Source of the DNA: Streptomyces sp. V3I8
Lineage (GTDB): Bacteria > Actinomycetota > Actinomycetes > Streptomycetales > Streptomycetaceae
Length of the DNA: 64,000 nucleotides
NCBI RefSeq assembly: GCF_030817535.1
Contig: NZ_JAUSZL010000002.1
Location: forward strand, 7,750,001 to 7,814,000
Direction of reading: 5' to 3'
Made by a program: the position numbers and the translations under genes. Positions 18,572-32,100 of the stretch are shown here, piece by piece. The stretch's first letter is position 1; each line of letters starts with the position of its first letter. A model generated the notes under the pieces. That model saw nothing but the letters and a program-made list of their open reading frames with translations, was not told the origin of the DNA and did not search any database.

Positions 18572-19027
18572 GTGACGGAGCCGCTGGAGAAGCGCCTGGA
18601 GAAGGCGATGGCCGAACTCCAGGCCGCCCAGGAGGGCATCGCGCGCACCGAACGCGAGCTGCGCCAGGCGTCGTTCGCGGTGCTCTCCTCCGACCGTGCG
18701 GTCCGCGCCAGCGTGGGCCCGCAGGGTGAGCTGACCGGGATCGAGTTCCTGGAGAACAAGTACCGCGACATGTCCCCCCAGGAGCTGGCCGCCAGCGTCC
18801 TGGAGGCGACGAACGCGGCACGCCTGAAGATGAACCGGCACGTGATGAAGGCGATGGCACCCTTCGCCGAACCGAGCAGCAACGTGCCGGAACTGAAGGG
18901 CTTCGAGCTGGACTGGGAGCAGATCTTCGGCCCCGAGGTCCTGCGCGAGGACGACGAGGACACGGCGCGCGACGACCAGGCCACCCCCGCCTGGCGGGAC
19001 GCGATCGGCGAGGACGGGGAGGACTGA
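18572..19027 (+). CDS. YbaB/EbfC-like protein linked to T7SS
   Basis: 151 residues from GTG 18572, with GGGGAG 5 bases upstream. The pattern is that of YbaB/EbfC proteins: a helical N-terminus, then a curled sheet (SSDRAVRASVGPQGELTGIE) and a helix with 'SPQELAASVLEATNAAR'. A C-terminal acidic extension replaces the usual end. Canonical YbaB dimers bind DNA, but members of this fold are found repeatedly at ESX loci, where a partner or chaperone role seems more likely than nucleoid binding. It lies two bases before a WXG-type gene and upstream of the giant gene, so it probably serves the same substrate. Confidence 0.75.
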   Translation: MTEPLEKRLEKAMAELQAAQEGIARTERELRQASFAVLSSDRAVRASVGPQGELTGIEFLENKYRDMSPQELAASVLEATNAARLKMNRHVMKAMAPFAEPSSNVPELKGFELDWEQIFGPEVLREDDEDTARDDQATPAWRDAIGEDGED

Positions 19028-19029
19028 CC

Positions 19030-19404
19030 ATGGGAGAGCGCTACTACGTCGACCCGCAGCGCATCGAGGCCCTGGCGGGGCAGCTGGAAGAGATCGGCAC
19101 CCTGGCCAGGAGCATGACCGAGGAGTTCCTCGACGAGCTGGCCCCCACCGTCAAGTGGCCCGGTACGAGCGGCGACTTCGCCGAGAAGGCCAAGCCGCAG
19201 GAGCAGAAGGAGCGGCAGACCACGAAGGAGACCATGATGTCCATCCGCGACGCGCTGGTGGGCATCACGGACGCCACGCTCAGTCAGGTCCGGCTCATGA
19301 AGACGACGCGCGACGGCAACATCGAGGCGATCGAGCAGAACAACCGAGAGCTCGACACCCATGGTCTGGACGGCAACGGCTCAGGCGGGCATGGCCGCCG
19401 CTGA
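19030..19404 (+). CDS. WXG100-type small protein, likely partner of the giant protein
   Basis: 124 residues from ATG 19030, two bases after the preceding stop, so translation is coupled. Two long helices flank a W43-P44-G45 turn (TVKWPGTSGDFAEKA), which is the WXG motif. The tail is Gly/His/Arg-rich. Small WXG or WXG-like proteins encoded directly before a T7SS toxin typically form a complex with the helical N-terminus of that toxin, as in CpnT and LXG systems. By position this is the natural partner of the 12,627-residue protein that follows 81 bases later. Confidence 0.8.
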   Translation: MGERYYVDPQRIEALAGQLEEIGTLARSMTEEFLDELAPTVKWPGTSGDFAEKAKPQEQKERQTTKETMMSIRDALVGITDATLSQVRLMKTTRDGNIEAIEQNNRELDTHGLDGNGSGGHGRR

Positions 19405-19485
19405 CCCGCGCTCCGCAGGCCGCTCCCGCCTCCTGGCGCGAGCGGCCCGCCAGGCGTGCCCGCGTGACCTCCGGGGCGGCCACCG

Positions 19486-20160
19486 ATGAGCATGATGGCC
19501 TCGCCCGAGGTCAACGCGATGCTTTTCATCCTCACCGGTGAGAGGCTCATCGACGCCGACGAGGACCTCGCCTACGAGAGCCGCCGGCCCTACGCCGGCC
19601 TGGGCCGCAAGCTCGACCGGATGTCGTCGCTGATCGCGAAGTCGATCCACGACATCGCCGAGGTCATGCCCGACGACCTCGCCAAGTCGTACGGCAAGGC
19701 GATGGGCATGCTCATCGACGACGGCGGCAAGAACTACCTGCGCGACTTCGCCGAGCAGCTCGACAAGATCGCCGAGGGCCGGCGCAAGACCTCCATGGAC
19801 ATCATGGAGTCCAAGTGGCAGGTCATCGCCGAGGTCATCCGGCTGCTCATCGAGATCGCCCTCTACCTGGCGATGTCCTTCTTCACCGGCGGCGCCTCGG
19901 CCAGCCAGATCATGATGGCCAAGCTGCGCAGCCGGTTCATGATCCTGACCACGCTGAGCCACCTGCTCCAGCGGCTGCACATCGCACCCTCGCTGACCGA
20001 GGCGTTCGCCGAGGCCTTCACGACCTTCGCGGTGCGGCTGGCGATGATGAACTTCGCCCCCAACGGCCGCCGCCCCGACGGCTTCGACTGGAACGACATC
20101 CTCAAGTCGGCCGCGTTCGGCGCCGCCGCCGGCGGTCTCACCAGCATCTTCGACGACTTC
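19486..20160 (+). other. Giant protein: helical N-terminal domain, presumed T7SS targeting region
   Basis: Residues 1-225. It is nearly all helix, beginning [20 protein letters not shown], with a hydrophobic segment at ~113-136 and amphipathic helices around it. There is no Cys and no signal peptide. By analogy with CpnT- and LXG-type toxins this is the part expected to pair with the WXG-type protein encoded just upstream and to be recognised by EccC. Homology to those domains is not visible by eye; the role is inferred from position. Confidence 0.55.
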
Positions 20161-23100
20161 GCGAGAAACATCGTCAAGAGCTACGACAACAACTTCCTGA
20201 AGAACGGGCCCGACCTCAACTTCAAGAACAATCCCGACTTCAAGAACCCGCCGAAGCTCGACTTCGACAACAAGGGCCCGACCCCCAACCCGAAGCCGAA
20301 CCCCGACCCGACCCCGACCCCCCACGACAACAAGCCGAAGGACCGTCCGGACCCCAACGCCAACCCGTACGGGAACGGCCCCGGCCTGGGGAACCACACA
20401 CCGGTCACCTTCCGGAACAACCCGCTGTCCTTCCGGAACAACACCAACTTGTGGCGGAACGACCAGATCCTGCGCAACAACGCCGACCGGCCGGGCGCGC
20501 TGGCCGGGCACTACGGGCTCAAGGGGACGGCCGACTTTCTCGCCGCCGGTGCCGGCGAGGCGCTCGCGGAGATCCTGATCAAGGGCGCCTTCGACGGCGA
20601 CTGGTCCACCAGCTGGTCCACCTTCGTCGGTGCGGGACTCAGCAGCCAGGTCGAGGCCACGCTCAGCGACACCGCCCTGAACAGCGGTGCCGAACTGCGC
20701 CACGCCATCGACAAGTTGCGGATGCCGCCCACCGTCTCCGGCGGCGGCACCGGCACCGGCGCGCACGGCTCGGACGGCTCCACGCGCACCGGCGGTGGCC
20801 CCGACAGCGCCGAAGGGTCCTCGGACACGGACACCTCGGGCTCCTCGGGCGGCAGCGGCAACGGCAGCGGCAACGGTTCCGCGCGTCCCTCGCCCTCGCC
20901 GGCGTCGCAGCGGAACAACGGCACCGGGGACTTCACCGGGACCGACTCGCCCCCGCCCTACACCAGCGTGGACCCGCCGCCGTACAGCAGCGTGGACCCG
21001 CCTGCGTACTCGCCGGGCCCGCTGCCCGTGACCGCCGCCGAGAACGAGCTGTGGCAGCAGATCCACAACGGCACCCCGGAGGTCCGCGAGCAGGCCCTGC
21101 GCGATCTCGCCGCCCTGCGCGGTTCCCCGCTGCCCGGCAGCACCGAGCTGGATGTCCGCGACAGCCTGCACGGCAACCTGTCGCAGGTGCCCGAGGTCAG
21201 GGTGGTGCCGGCCGGGAACGGTCCTGCGGCCCAGATCGGCACCGACGAGGTCCGCCGCGTCCTCGATGCCTTCGGTACGCCGGTCACGGTGGACGCCCCG
21301 ATCGCCACGGGCGGCTTCGGCGGCGGCTCCACGGGCAACCCCGCCCCCGCCCCGGCCCCGGCCGCCGCCGACCTGAACGGTGCCGCGCCCGCGCCGGAGA
21401 CGTCGCCGGACGGCGACGTCCGGAACGCGCCGGACCAGAGCGCCGGCGGTCCCGTCCCGTCCAACGGCTCGTCCAACTCGACTACGACGGGGACAGGCAC
21501 AGGGACAGGGACAGGCACAGCCGCAGGTACAGGTACTGGCACCGGCTCGGGCACTGGGACCGGTACTGGTACCGGCACAGGCACCGGCACTGGTACCGGC
21601 ACAGGCACTGGTACCGGCACCGGCACTGGTACCGGCACCGGCTCGGGCACCGGCACCGGTGCCCGGCCGGGCAGTGTCCCCGCCGCCGGAAGCAACCAGA
21701 GTTCCGCCGGTACACAGCCTCAAGGCACCCGTGATCCCGCCGAGGTCACGAACCCGGCGGACGGCTCGCAGAGCACGACGACCGACACCTCACAGGCCAC
21801 GACGGACGACACCGCCCGGACCACGCCCGACGACGGTTCGCAGACCACGCCCGGCGACGGCCCGCTCGCCGCCACCGGCGACGGTCCGCAGGTCTCGCAG
21901 TCGCCGCAGACCGTCATCTCTCCCGAGACCCAGACCGAGACCGAGACCGCGCCCTCCGCGGAGGACGTCAACCCGGCCGGCAGCGACGGCACTTCCGACC
22001 CCACCGCCGCCCCGCCGAAGGTGAGCACCACCGGGTCGTACGCGGACACCGGCGACGTACGCGACACCGGCAGCCCCGGTGACGTGAAGTCCGGTCCGGC
22101 CCCCGCCACCACGAACTCCTCGGACAGCCGGCCGCAGGCCCAGCCGTTGACGATCGTCGTCTCGGAGGTGCCGCCGCCGGGGGAGGGCGCGCCGGAGGCG
22201 GCCGAGCTGCTGGACGGGGCCGGGGTCGACCGGGCCGTCGTGCTCGGGCCGGCGGTCGCGCCGGACGGGGCGGGGCGTCCGGTACGCGCAGCCGTCGAGC
22301 TGACCCGGGAGGCTCCGGGCGCCCCGGTCCGGGTCCGCACGCTCACCGGCCCGCCGACCGCCGTGCTGCCGGACGGCACCCCGGACACCTCGGACACCGC
22401 GTTCCCGGGCGCGGACGTGCTGCTGCCGCTCGCCGACGCCCTCGGTCCGGCCCCGGCCACGAACCCTGCCCCGGCCACGACTTCCGGTCCCGCCACGCAG
22501 AGCGGCGTGACGACCGACAGCGACCCGGTTCCCGACCCGGTCCTCGATCCGGCCGCGCGTCCCAAGCTCGTCTCGGATGTGAAAACGGCCCTGGACAGCA
22601 TCGGAGCCGCCCCGAACTCCGTCCCCACGGACACGAACACGGGCGCACCCGCCACGGCCAAGCTCGCCACCCTGTCCCGCCCGTGGACGGAGACGGCCAC
22701 CGACCTCCATCTGGAGTCGGGCGACGGTGACGCGACCGGCGGACAGGGCGCCGACCTCGGCGGCGGGCGCGGGTCCGGGAACGGCGGGACCCCGCTTCCG
22801 CCGCCCCCGGCCGATCCGGACGACGGGACCGCGACGCCCGCCCCGGCGACACCCCCCGTGGCACTCCCGCCCACCGGGCGGATCGTCGTGCGGCCGGCCG
22901 CCTCCGGCAACGGCACCACCGCCAGCAACGGCAACGGCAACGGCCCCGCACGGCCCGCGGGCGATCCGGTCGTCACCACCCTGGACGGCCACACCGTGCC
23001 CGTCGCACAGCTGCGGCGCCTGGTGCCGGACGCGACCACGAGGCCCCGGCCGGGCCGCGCGGTGCAGACGTTGACCATCTCGCAGGGTGTGGCCGAGGAC

Positions 23101-26100
23101 GGTACGGCGCAGGGCGCGGGGCGGCGCGCGCTGCTGGACCAGGACACCTTCCGCGGGGTGCGCACCACGTCCGCCGGCCCGGTGACGCGGAACACGGCGG
23201 CGGCCGCCGACCCGCCCGTCCGCCGTACCGTGTTCACCGGCCCGCCGACCGCGCTGCCCGGCTCGGACACCGAGCGGGGCGCCGACCGCTTCGTGGCGCA
23301 CGCCACCTCCCGTACCGTCACGCTCGGCACCACGGACCCGACTCGCCCCACGGTGCAGGTCAGCGGCGTACAGCTCGGTGAGGTGCTCAAATCCTGGGCG
23401 CAGGACGGCGACTCGGACCGGCCGCTGGTGCTGTTCTCCTGCAAGACGGGACGCCAGCCCGAGGTGGCGGGGCTGCCGGTGGCCCAGCACGTGACGAACC
23501 GGACGAAGCGGCAGGTGTGGGCGCCCACGACCGAGGTGGGCACGGCCCGCGACCAGGACGGCAACGTCCGCGCGGTGCTCACCGAGGGACCGGACGGGCC
23601 GGGGAGCTGGAGACTCTTCACCCCGGAGCCCGACGGCAGCGACCTGGACGCGCTGGTGCGTGACGCCGGCCTGCACGCGGGCCCGGAACCGGCCGACGCC
23701 TTCGCCCGGGCCCGCACCCTCCAGCAGGTCCGCACGCTGCGGGACGCCCTCGGTACCGACGCCGAACAGCGCCCGGAGAACCGCGAACTGCTCGCCGGCC
23801 TCGCCTACGTGGACGGCCTGCGCTGGCTGAGCCAGGACACCGCGGCCCGCTACGGCGACGGCCGGATGACCCCGGACCTCCTGCGCCGGATGGTCGTCGA
23901 CCACGGCCGTGCGACGGGCGCCACGACCGCCGACCCCTCCGCCCGTCCCACCGTCGAGCAGTACACCGGCTTCCTGCGCGCCGCGGCCGGGCTGCGCGGC
24001 ACCGCGGGGCCCGACACCACGCTCGACGCCCTGCTGCCCCCGCCGCCGCCCGCACTCGCGCCGACCGTCCGGGTTTCGCCCGAGGACGTGCGCGGTCTCG
24101 CCTACGCGCCCTCCGCGCAGATCACCTGGTCGCTCTCCGGCACCCCGCTGCCGCTGTCCGAGCTGGACCTCAGTGCGCAGGACACCGCCGAACTCGCCCG
24201 CCGCAGACCCGACCTGGCGTCCGCGTCGGGCCGCCCGGAGAGCCTCGCCGAGGACGTCTCCCTCCTGAGCAAGGCCGCGCCCGGCACGGCGGACACCGTG
24301 CACGCGGACGGTCTCGCCCTGCGGCGGCTGGACACCCCGGGCGGCGGGAACTGTCTCTTCCGGTCACTGCTCGACAGCGCGCGCAGCCGGGACGTGCCAC
24401 CGGCGTGGGCCGCGCGGAACGTCGCCGGGCTGCGCCAGTTGCTGCGCGACCGGATCACCGGGACCGAACTGGGCGACACCATGGCGGTGGCGATCCCGGA
24501 CCCGGTGTTCTCCGTGGTGGACGACCTGCGGATGCGCGCGGTCGCCGGGGTCCGGGACGAGGCCGAACGGGACCGGGTCGGGCGGCGCTGGAACCGGATC
24601 GCGCAGGCCGTCGTCACCGGCGGTGACACCGGCTCGTGGCAGCGGATCCTCCGGGAGAGCGACTATCCGGAACTCGCCGCCGTCGCGCCCACTCCGGCCG
24701 ACGCGCGGCGGCTCGGCGCGAGGGGACTCGTCGCCGCGGCGGCCGAGCGCTCCGCGCTGTGGTCCTCCCCTTTCGCGGACCTGTTGCCGGAAGCGCTGGC
24801 CCACACCCTCGACCTCGACCTGCGGCTCGTCCAGCCCGATCCGCGGTCGCCGGGGACCACCTTCGTCAACACCCTCAACCCGGGCGGACAGGGCGGCGCG
24901 TTGCACCTGTCCTACAACGGCACCGATCACTTCGACGCGCTGATCCCGGCCACGGCGCCGCTCACCCCCGTACCGGACCCGAACACCACCCCGGAACCGA
25001 ACCCGGACCCGAACGCCACGCAGGACCCGAACGCGACGCAGAGCTCGGCCGCGACGCAGGACCCGGCCGCCCAGGACCCGGACGACGACGTCTTCGGGGA
25101 GTGGCTGCGCGGCATGGGCGGGATCACCGAGCTGGACGGCCCCGACACCGATACCCCCGACCGGGGCGACCGGGTACCGCTGGAGACCCAGCTCGAACGC
25201 TACCGCCCGGCACGGCTGCTGACCGGTCCGGACGCCCGGCCGCCCGGTCCGGTACCGCGGACCGTCACGTTCGAGGACGGCAGCCGGCTGCCCACGATCC
25301 TGATCGACCCCGGCGCGGACCCGGACGACGGCGCCCCCGGCGGCAGGCCCTCCGGAACCGCGCGCAGCCGTCCGGCCGGACTCTTCACCGGGATCGGCAA
25401 GACCACCCTGCGCTCGCCGGAACAGGTCGCCGAGGAGATCCTGGGCAAGCTGCCGAAGAAGCTGCGCGACCAGTTCGACGAGGCCGAACTGATGCGTCTG
25501 CTGATACAGCAGCCCGACGCCTTCACCGCCCCGCGCGGCGCGCGCTTCGTCGGCCGGGAGAAGTCCGGGGTCGGCCACGAGATGACGGTCGAAGCCATCC
25601 CGTACCACCGCTGGGAGCGCTTCGCCAATGTGGACGGCGGCACCGTCCGGATCGACACCGTGCGGCGCGGCCAGGCGGGCACGGGCGGCGGGCGCAGCGT
25701 CGGCTTCGGGCGCCGGATCGCCGGCGGCCTCAGCATGGGCCCGCCGCTCAACTGGCTGCTCAAGATCGGTTTCTCGCTGGGCTGGACCCGCCGGACCGAC
25801 TACGCGCAGGGCACCCAGGCCTACAACCAGTCCGAGTGGCGCAACTGGGAGGGCTCGCACCTGCACCTGGACGACGTCCACTACCGGGTACGGGTGGACC
25901 GCGTCACGGAGGCACCGAAGGGCGCCGGGCCCGCCCCCTCCCTGCCGAAGCCGGACTGGCAGCGCACCCGGGTGCACACCGCGGAGTTCGCGATGCGCGA
26001 CGGACTGAGCTGGCGGTTGCCGGACGACCTCACCGTCCCCTACGAGGGACCTCGGCGGGCACCGAGGACGCTCACGTTCCCGGACGGGATCGAGCCGCGG

Positions 26101-29100
26101 ATGACCGACACCACCGGCCTGCACCTGACGGACGCCCCGGAGGACATGGCGATCGCCATGTCCGGCGCCCGGCCCGGCAGTTCGGCGCACCGCACCCTGG
26201 TCTCGTACCTCCGGCCGGGGCGGCTGCTCGGGCTGTTCGGCCGGTTCTCCGGGCCTGTCACCGGGCCCGAACTGACGCGGGGCAGCGGGCAGCACCCGCT
26301 GGGGCACCTGATCGTGGAGCGGTCGGTGCCGCACCGGGCCACCCTGGTCACGGAGTCGGTCAAGGCGGAGCTGCGCGACCTCACCCAGACCACGTACCAG
26401 AACGAGCGCGGGCACGTCCGTGACACCCGTCTGGGCTTCCAGGTCACCGCGGGGCCGAACTACACCCTTCCCGGCCTGGAGACCGACGTACGCCTGCAGG
26501 GCGGCCCGCTGGTCCGCGCGGACCTCTCCACCGGCCGGGGCCACTACCTCGGCGTCGACGCGGCCCGCAAGACCACCGGCCGCGTACGCAACCACCCGGT
26601 CGCGCTCTACCGCGTGGAGCGCACCCTCATGGTGCGCAAGCCCGGCGAGCCGGCGTCGGCGGCCCGCCCGGTCCGGGTGGTCAGCCTGGACTGGATCTCC
26701 ACCCAGGACGCGCGCCGCCTCGCGGGCTGGGACAGCCGTACGCCCGGCCGGACGGGCCCTCACCCGGACGCCGAGCCGCCGGTGCCGTGGTACCTCACCC
26801 GGGAGGACCCGGTCCACCTCAGCGGGCAGGTCCGCGCCGAGGGCTTCCGCCCCGTCGCCGCCCCGCAGACCCTGGTGCAGCCGTCGGGACAGCCGCAGAC
26901 CCAGCCCCCGGTACAGACCCAGTCCCAGCCGTCCGGTCAGGACCAGACCCAGACCCAGCAGCCCCAGACCCAGAACCAGACCCAGACCCAGACTCAGCAG
27001 CCTCAGACCCAGCAGCCCGCCCCCCAGGACCCCATGCGGGTTTTCTCGGACGCCGTCCTGGACACGCTGCACCGCTCGTACCCGTCGCTGTTCGTTCCGC
27101 CGTTCATGCTGCAGCACCCGCGGCTGGCCAAGTTCTGGTACGGCGACGGGCGCATGCGGACCGCGCTGCACAACGACCGCCAGGTGCGCGAGGCGCTGAA
27201 CCGGCCCACCCTGGCGCAGAGCCTGGACGACCTCTCCACCACCGGCGTGCCCGTCACCCTCACCGAGGACGGCAAGGTACGCCGCGGCCACCACACGCTC
27301 ATCCTCAAGGCGCGTCTCACCGACCGGCGGTTCGAGACCACCATGAGCGAGCGCTCGCTGCGCAACGCGGTGATCGGCACCGAGGTCTCCGGTCAGGGCC
27401 AGCAGGCCGCCATGACCCTGTCCGGCGGTGTCGAGCTGGGCGTCTCGCCGCGCGACCACGACAAGGTGCCCGACGTCGGGGTGCCGCGCCAGGCGGGCAA
27501 CGTGTCGGTCGGGCTCCGGCACGCCAGGACCGACCAGAAGGCCACCCGGAGCACGGTCGCGGCCGTCCACGACCACCTGATGTTCCAGACCGGCGCCGAC
27601 CTCTACAGCTACCAGGTGGAACTGGGCGCCTCCTTCGAGGGCCACCGCCGCCCCCGCGGCTGGGCCCGGCTCGCCACGGTCGGCCTGCTCGGCGCGGGTG
27701 TCTTCGTCAGCAAGGTCGAGGAACGGCCCCTGTTCAGCCGGGGCAACGAGACCGTCGGCCGGGTGGAACTGGCCGTACCGTCCGCGCACGGCTCCGACCG
27801 GTACGCCCCCGCCGACCCGCCGCCCACCGGACCCGCCCCCGCCCCGGCGGCCGCACCCGTCCCGCAGCTGCTCTCCGCCACCGAGGCGGACCAGCTCCTC
27901 GACGGCACCCGCCCGCTGCCCAGAACCGACTCGCCCGACCGGCAGCTCACCAAGAAGCTGCTGAGCGCCCCGCACGTGGTGCTCAGCGCCGAGGGCGGCC
28001 CGCAGCGGCAGCAGCTCATGCAGGACACCGCCGACCGCGCCTCGGGCGCCTCCTGGCACGTCAGTGCGCCCGGCGCCCCGGTGCGCACCGCGCTGCGCCG
28101 GGCGATGGCGAACCTCAGCGTGGCCGGTCAGATCGGCCAGTACCTGGGCCCGTTCGGCTCCCGCATCGCCGGGCTCAACGGCGCCGGGCCGTTCCGGACC
28201 CACTACCTCAAGGGAGCCGTCCGCGGTGAGCTGAGCAACTTCCAGGTCAAGAGCGACCCCAAGGCGGCCGGTTCCGAGACGACGGTCGGCAACGAGCACC
28301 GCATCAACGGAAGTTCGAGCACCGCCTCGCGCACCACCCTCGGTCTCCAGGGCGCCGACATGCCGCTGCAGCAGGCCCCGGGCCAGCCGGCGGTGGTCGG
28401 CTCCTACTCGGCCGCCCTGCAGTACGCCTGGGGCAAGGGCCGCAGCGTCTCGCAGACCCTCACCCAGGGGCGTAACACCACGGTCTCCTTCGCCGGGCGG
28501 ATGTACCTGGTGGTCGCCGACACCGCCGAGACCATCGCGGTACGGGACCGGTGGACGGCCGCGATGGGAGCGGTCGGCACCCGCGCCGGGGCCGGCCTCA
28601 GCTCGATGGCCGGACGCATGTCCGACCGCCTCGGCAGCGCTCTGGCCCCGCGCCGGGCCGCCGCCGCGCTCCAGCGCATCCGCGAAGCGGTCATGTTCCA
28701 CCTGCCGATGCAGGACGTCATCGAGGCCGGACTCGCCCCGGACGGACTGGGCGACAGCACTCCGCACAACCTCGGCGGCGGCTACCGGCTGCCCCCCTAC
28801 CTGCGGTTCCGCCGCTTCCCCAGCCACCCCAGCGGACAGCTCGACGCCAGTCCGGCGGCACAGCGGCTGCTGGGCCAGCTGACGCGGATCGGGGTGCCCT
28901 CGCACGACCGGGAGCAGGTCCTCCAACGGCTCTCCCCGGACTTCCTCGCCGCCCACCTGCACGAGCTGACGACCGACGGGATGACCCTGCCGGTGCGCTA
29001 CCGCGCCTGGTCCAGCCCCTTCCACCTGCCGGTCGGCGGCAGCCCCGGACAGCTGCGGTTCGAACTGACACCGGTCACCACCACCGTGGACAGGCTGCGC

Positions 29101-32100
29101 ACCGGCTACGAGCTGGAGGACTACCGCACCACCGCCCGCGACGACGCCGGCGGCATCTCCCAGGACCGCGGCGCCGACGTGACGCTCAGCGGCGGCCAGC
29201 GCGCCGCGGAGGACGGCATCCTCATCGCCAACCCCTCGTTCCAGGGCACCGCGGCCAAGCAGCGGTCCAGCACACGGACCCGGACCGCCGGCACCACCGC
29301 GATGCCGAACATCGCCACCACCCAGGCCCACGCCGAGATCGTCACCAGCTACGCCCTGACGATCACCATGACGGACTCGGCCGGCGACGCGCTCGCCCCC
29401 GGCGTCTCCGCGGTCCCCGTCGGCAGTCTCAACGAGTTCCTCCCGGCCGGCCTGCTCACCCCGGACGGCGACGGCGCCGACGGCGCGCTCACCGAGCAGG
29501 ACGTGCCGGAACCCGAGCGCGCGGTGCGGGTGCTGACCGCCGCCCAGGCCCGCCCGGAGGGCGTCGCCGCCTGGCGCACCTCCGCCGCCGGGGACCCGGC
29601 CGGCGGCCCCGACCCGGACGTCCTGCCCTTCGACGACCAGATCGGCTCCGGCATCCTCGCCGTGGACGTCCGCGGCGCCGGCAACGTGCACGACGCCCTG
29701 ACCCTCGCCACCGCCCGCGCCGACGGCCTCGGCGACGGCGACCTCGGCAGCCGGCACACCGGTGACGTCCTCACCAGCCGCGTACGCATGGCCCGCCTCA
29801 CCCCCCTCACGGGCCTCGGCACCGCGCCCGGCCAGGCCCAGCAGGAGGCCACCACGCAGGTCGGCCTGACCGCCGGCTTCCGCGCGGCGCTCGGCGCGCA
29901 CGGCGCCGCGCTGCCCACCCAGGCGTCCGCCCACCTCCTCGGCCAGTCGCACACCGCCGACTCCCGCCTCTACGCGAAGATGCACCGCCGCGGCGCACGG
30001 CTGCTCGCCGTGGAGAACAAGCCGCGCATGGAGGCCATGCAGCGGGCCAAGACCTCCGACGCGCAGGAGGCCGGCATCACCGACAACGTCGAGGGCGCGG
30101 TGGGCACCGCGCCGCTGGCGGGCAACAGCAACGCCGGTGTCACCAACCCCGGCGTCACGGTCCCGATCGCCGGCACGAACGACAGCACCGCCCTCAAGGG
30201 CACCGCGGACACCACCCTCGGCACCCACCTCAAGGTCGTCACCGACCGGAGCATGCTCTTCGCGGTGCCGGTGAGCTGGCTGTCGGTGGCCGAGGTGGAC
30301 CACCGGGTCACCGACAGCCGCCCGCTGCGCGCGCTCGGCAAGGCCCGGCGCGGGCCGCGCGCCGCCGAGGCGCGGACGACCGCCCTGGTCTGGCTCCGCG
30401 AGGACCTCGCCCGCGACTACGGGCTGCTGGACGACTCCACGTTCCCCGACGAGGTCCTCGCGGCCTGGGACAGCCAGGCCAAGGCGGCCGCCGACCTCGC
30501 CACGGCCGAGAAGAACTACTACGACGCGCGGGCCCGGGCCCGGGAGACCTGGCTCGACCTGAGCGACGCGGACCGCGCCGCGCTAGGCGACGACAACTCC
30601 GGCCCGTTGACCGACCTGCCGCAGGACGTGCTCTGGTCCCCGGCCGTCGTCGCCTGGCAGGCCGCCCGCGAGGAGGTCCACCGCTGGGAGCGGCGCACCG
30701 ACGCCGCCGCCCGCGACCACCACCGGCTGCAGCTCGCCGCCTCCCGCCTCACCGCCCACCACCAGGGCTCGGCCACGGTCACCGTGCCGGACGCGCCGCA
30801 GGAGTACACCGAGCCGGACTGGCGCTCCGAGGCACCCGAGCCGTACACCGTCACCGACGCCACCGACTCCGCGCCGCGCACCCTCACCTCGCCGGACGGC
30901 GCCACCGTGCGCGAACTGCACGACGTACCGCACGACGGTGCCTCGTTCTTCCACGCGCTGCTCGCCGCCGCCGGGGCGCGGGGCCGCCTGCCGTACCTCC
31001 TGGGCGACGACCTCGCCGACCGGTTCGTCCGGCACCCCGGCGATCCGGCGGTCACCGCGGAGGCCGTAGGCACCGCCCGTGACCGGCTGGCCTGGGAGCT
31101 GGGCGAGGACGGCAACGAGGACCTGCTGGACGCCCTCGCCCTGGACGCGGCGGACACCTTCACCCAGGCCGAACTCGACGCGGCCGGCGTGGTGCTCACC
31201 CCCGCGCAGCAGGCCGAGTTCGACACCCTCGGCCGGCTCCCGCAGACCTACTGGCCGACCCCGGCGCAGCGGGTGGCGCTCGCGGCCACCGCCCTGGCCC
31301 GCCCCTTCGCGAGCGAGCCCCGCCAGGACGGCACGGAGCTCCCGGACGGCGAACCGCCCGAGCGGCGGGCCGGCGACCACGGCGGGGCCGACCTGCTGCC
31401 CGCCCTCGCCGCCCGGGTCCTCGGCACCCCGGTCACCGTCGTGACCGGCGAGGGCCGCGATCAGCTCTTCCTCCCGCACGGCGTCGACGCGGCCTCCGTG
31501 GATCCGGCCGGCGATCCCGTCCTCTTCGCCCACGAGGGCTTCTTCCACGCCGCTCTCCCGACCGGCACCCCCGCTCCGGCCGCCACCGCGCTGCCGGCCC
31601 CGGCGGCCGGCACCACGGGTACCGACGGCACGCCTCCCGCGCCCGGGCAGCCGCCCGCGCACCGCAGCCACAGCACCGCGCCCTGGCTGCCGCCGGCCGA
31701 CAGCAGCGGCCCGCGCTACCGCCTGGACCGCGACGGCGTCCTCACGGCGCCGGACGGCGCCACGTACGCCCAGGGTGCGCCCACCGGCCGCGGCAACGGC
31801 TTCTTCGGCGCCCTCTCCACGGTGCTGCGCCAGGCCGCGGAGCAGCCCGGACTCGACCGCCGGGAGGCGGCACGGCTGCGCATGCGCGCCGGGGCCACCC
31901 CCGCCCAGCTGATGCGCCTGAACGGCCTGCCCGGCGACCGGGCGGAGCACGACGCCCTGTTCTCGCCCCCGCCCCCGATCGCCCGCCCCGGTGAGCCCGC
32001 GCCGAGCCAGGAGGCCCGCGACGGCCGTCTGCGCCGCCACCTCGCCGAGGCCCCGTGGGGTCCGGGGGCCGACCGTGCGGTGGCCGAGTGGGCCGCCGCC

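Noticed and set aside
21487..21660. The regular GT repeats as a CRISPR-like array
   Set aside because: There are no spacers; it is a coding hexanucleotide microsatellite.
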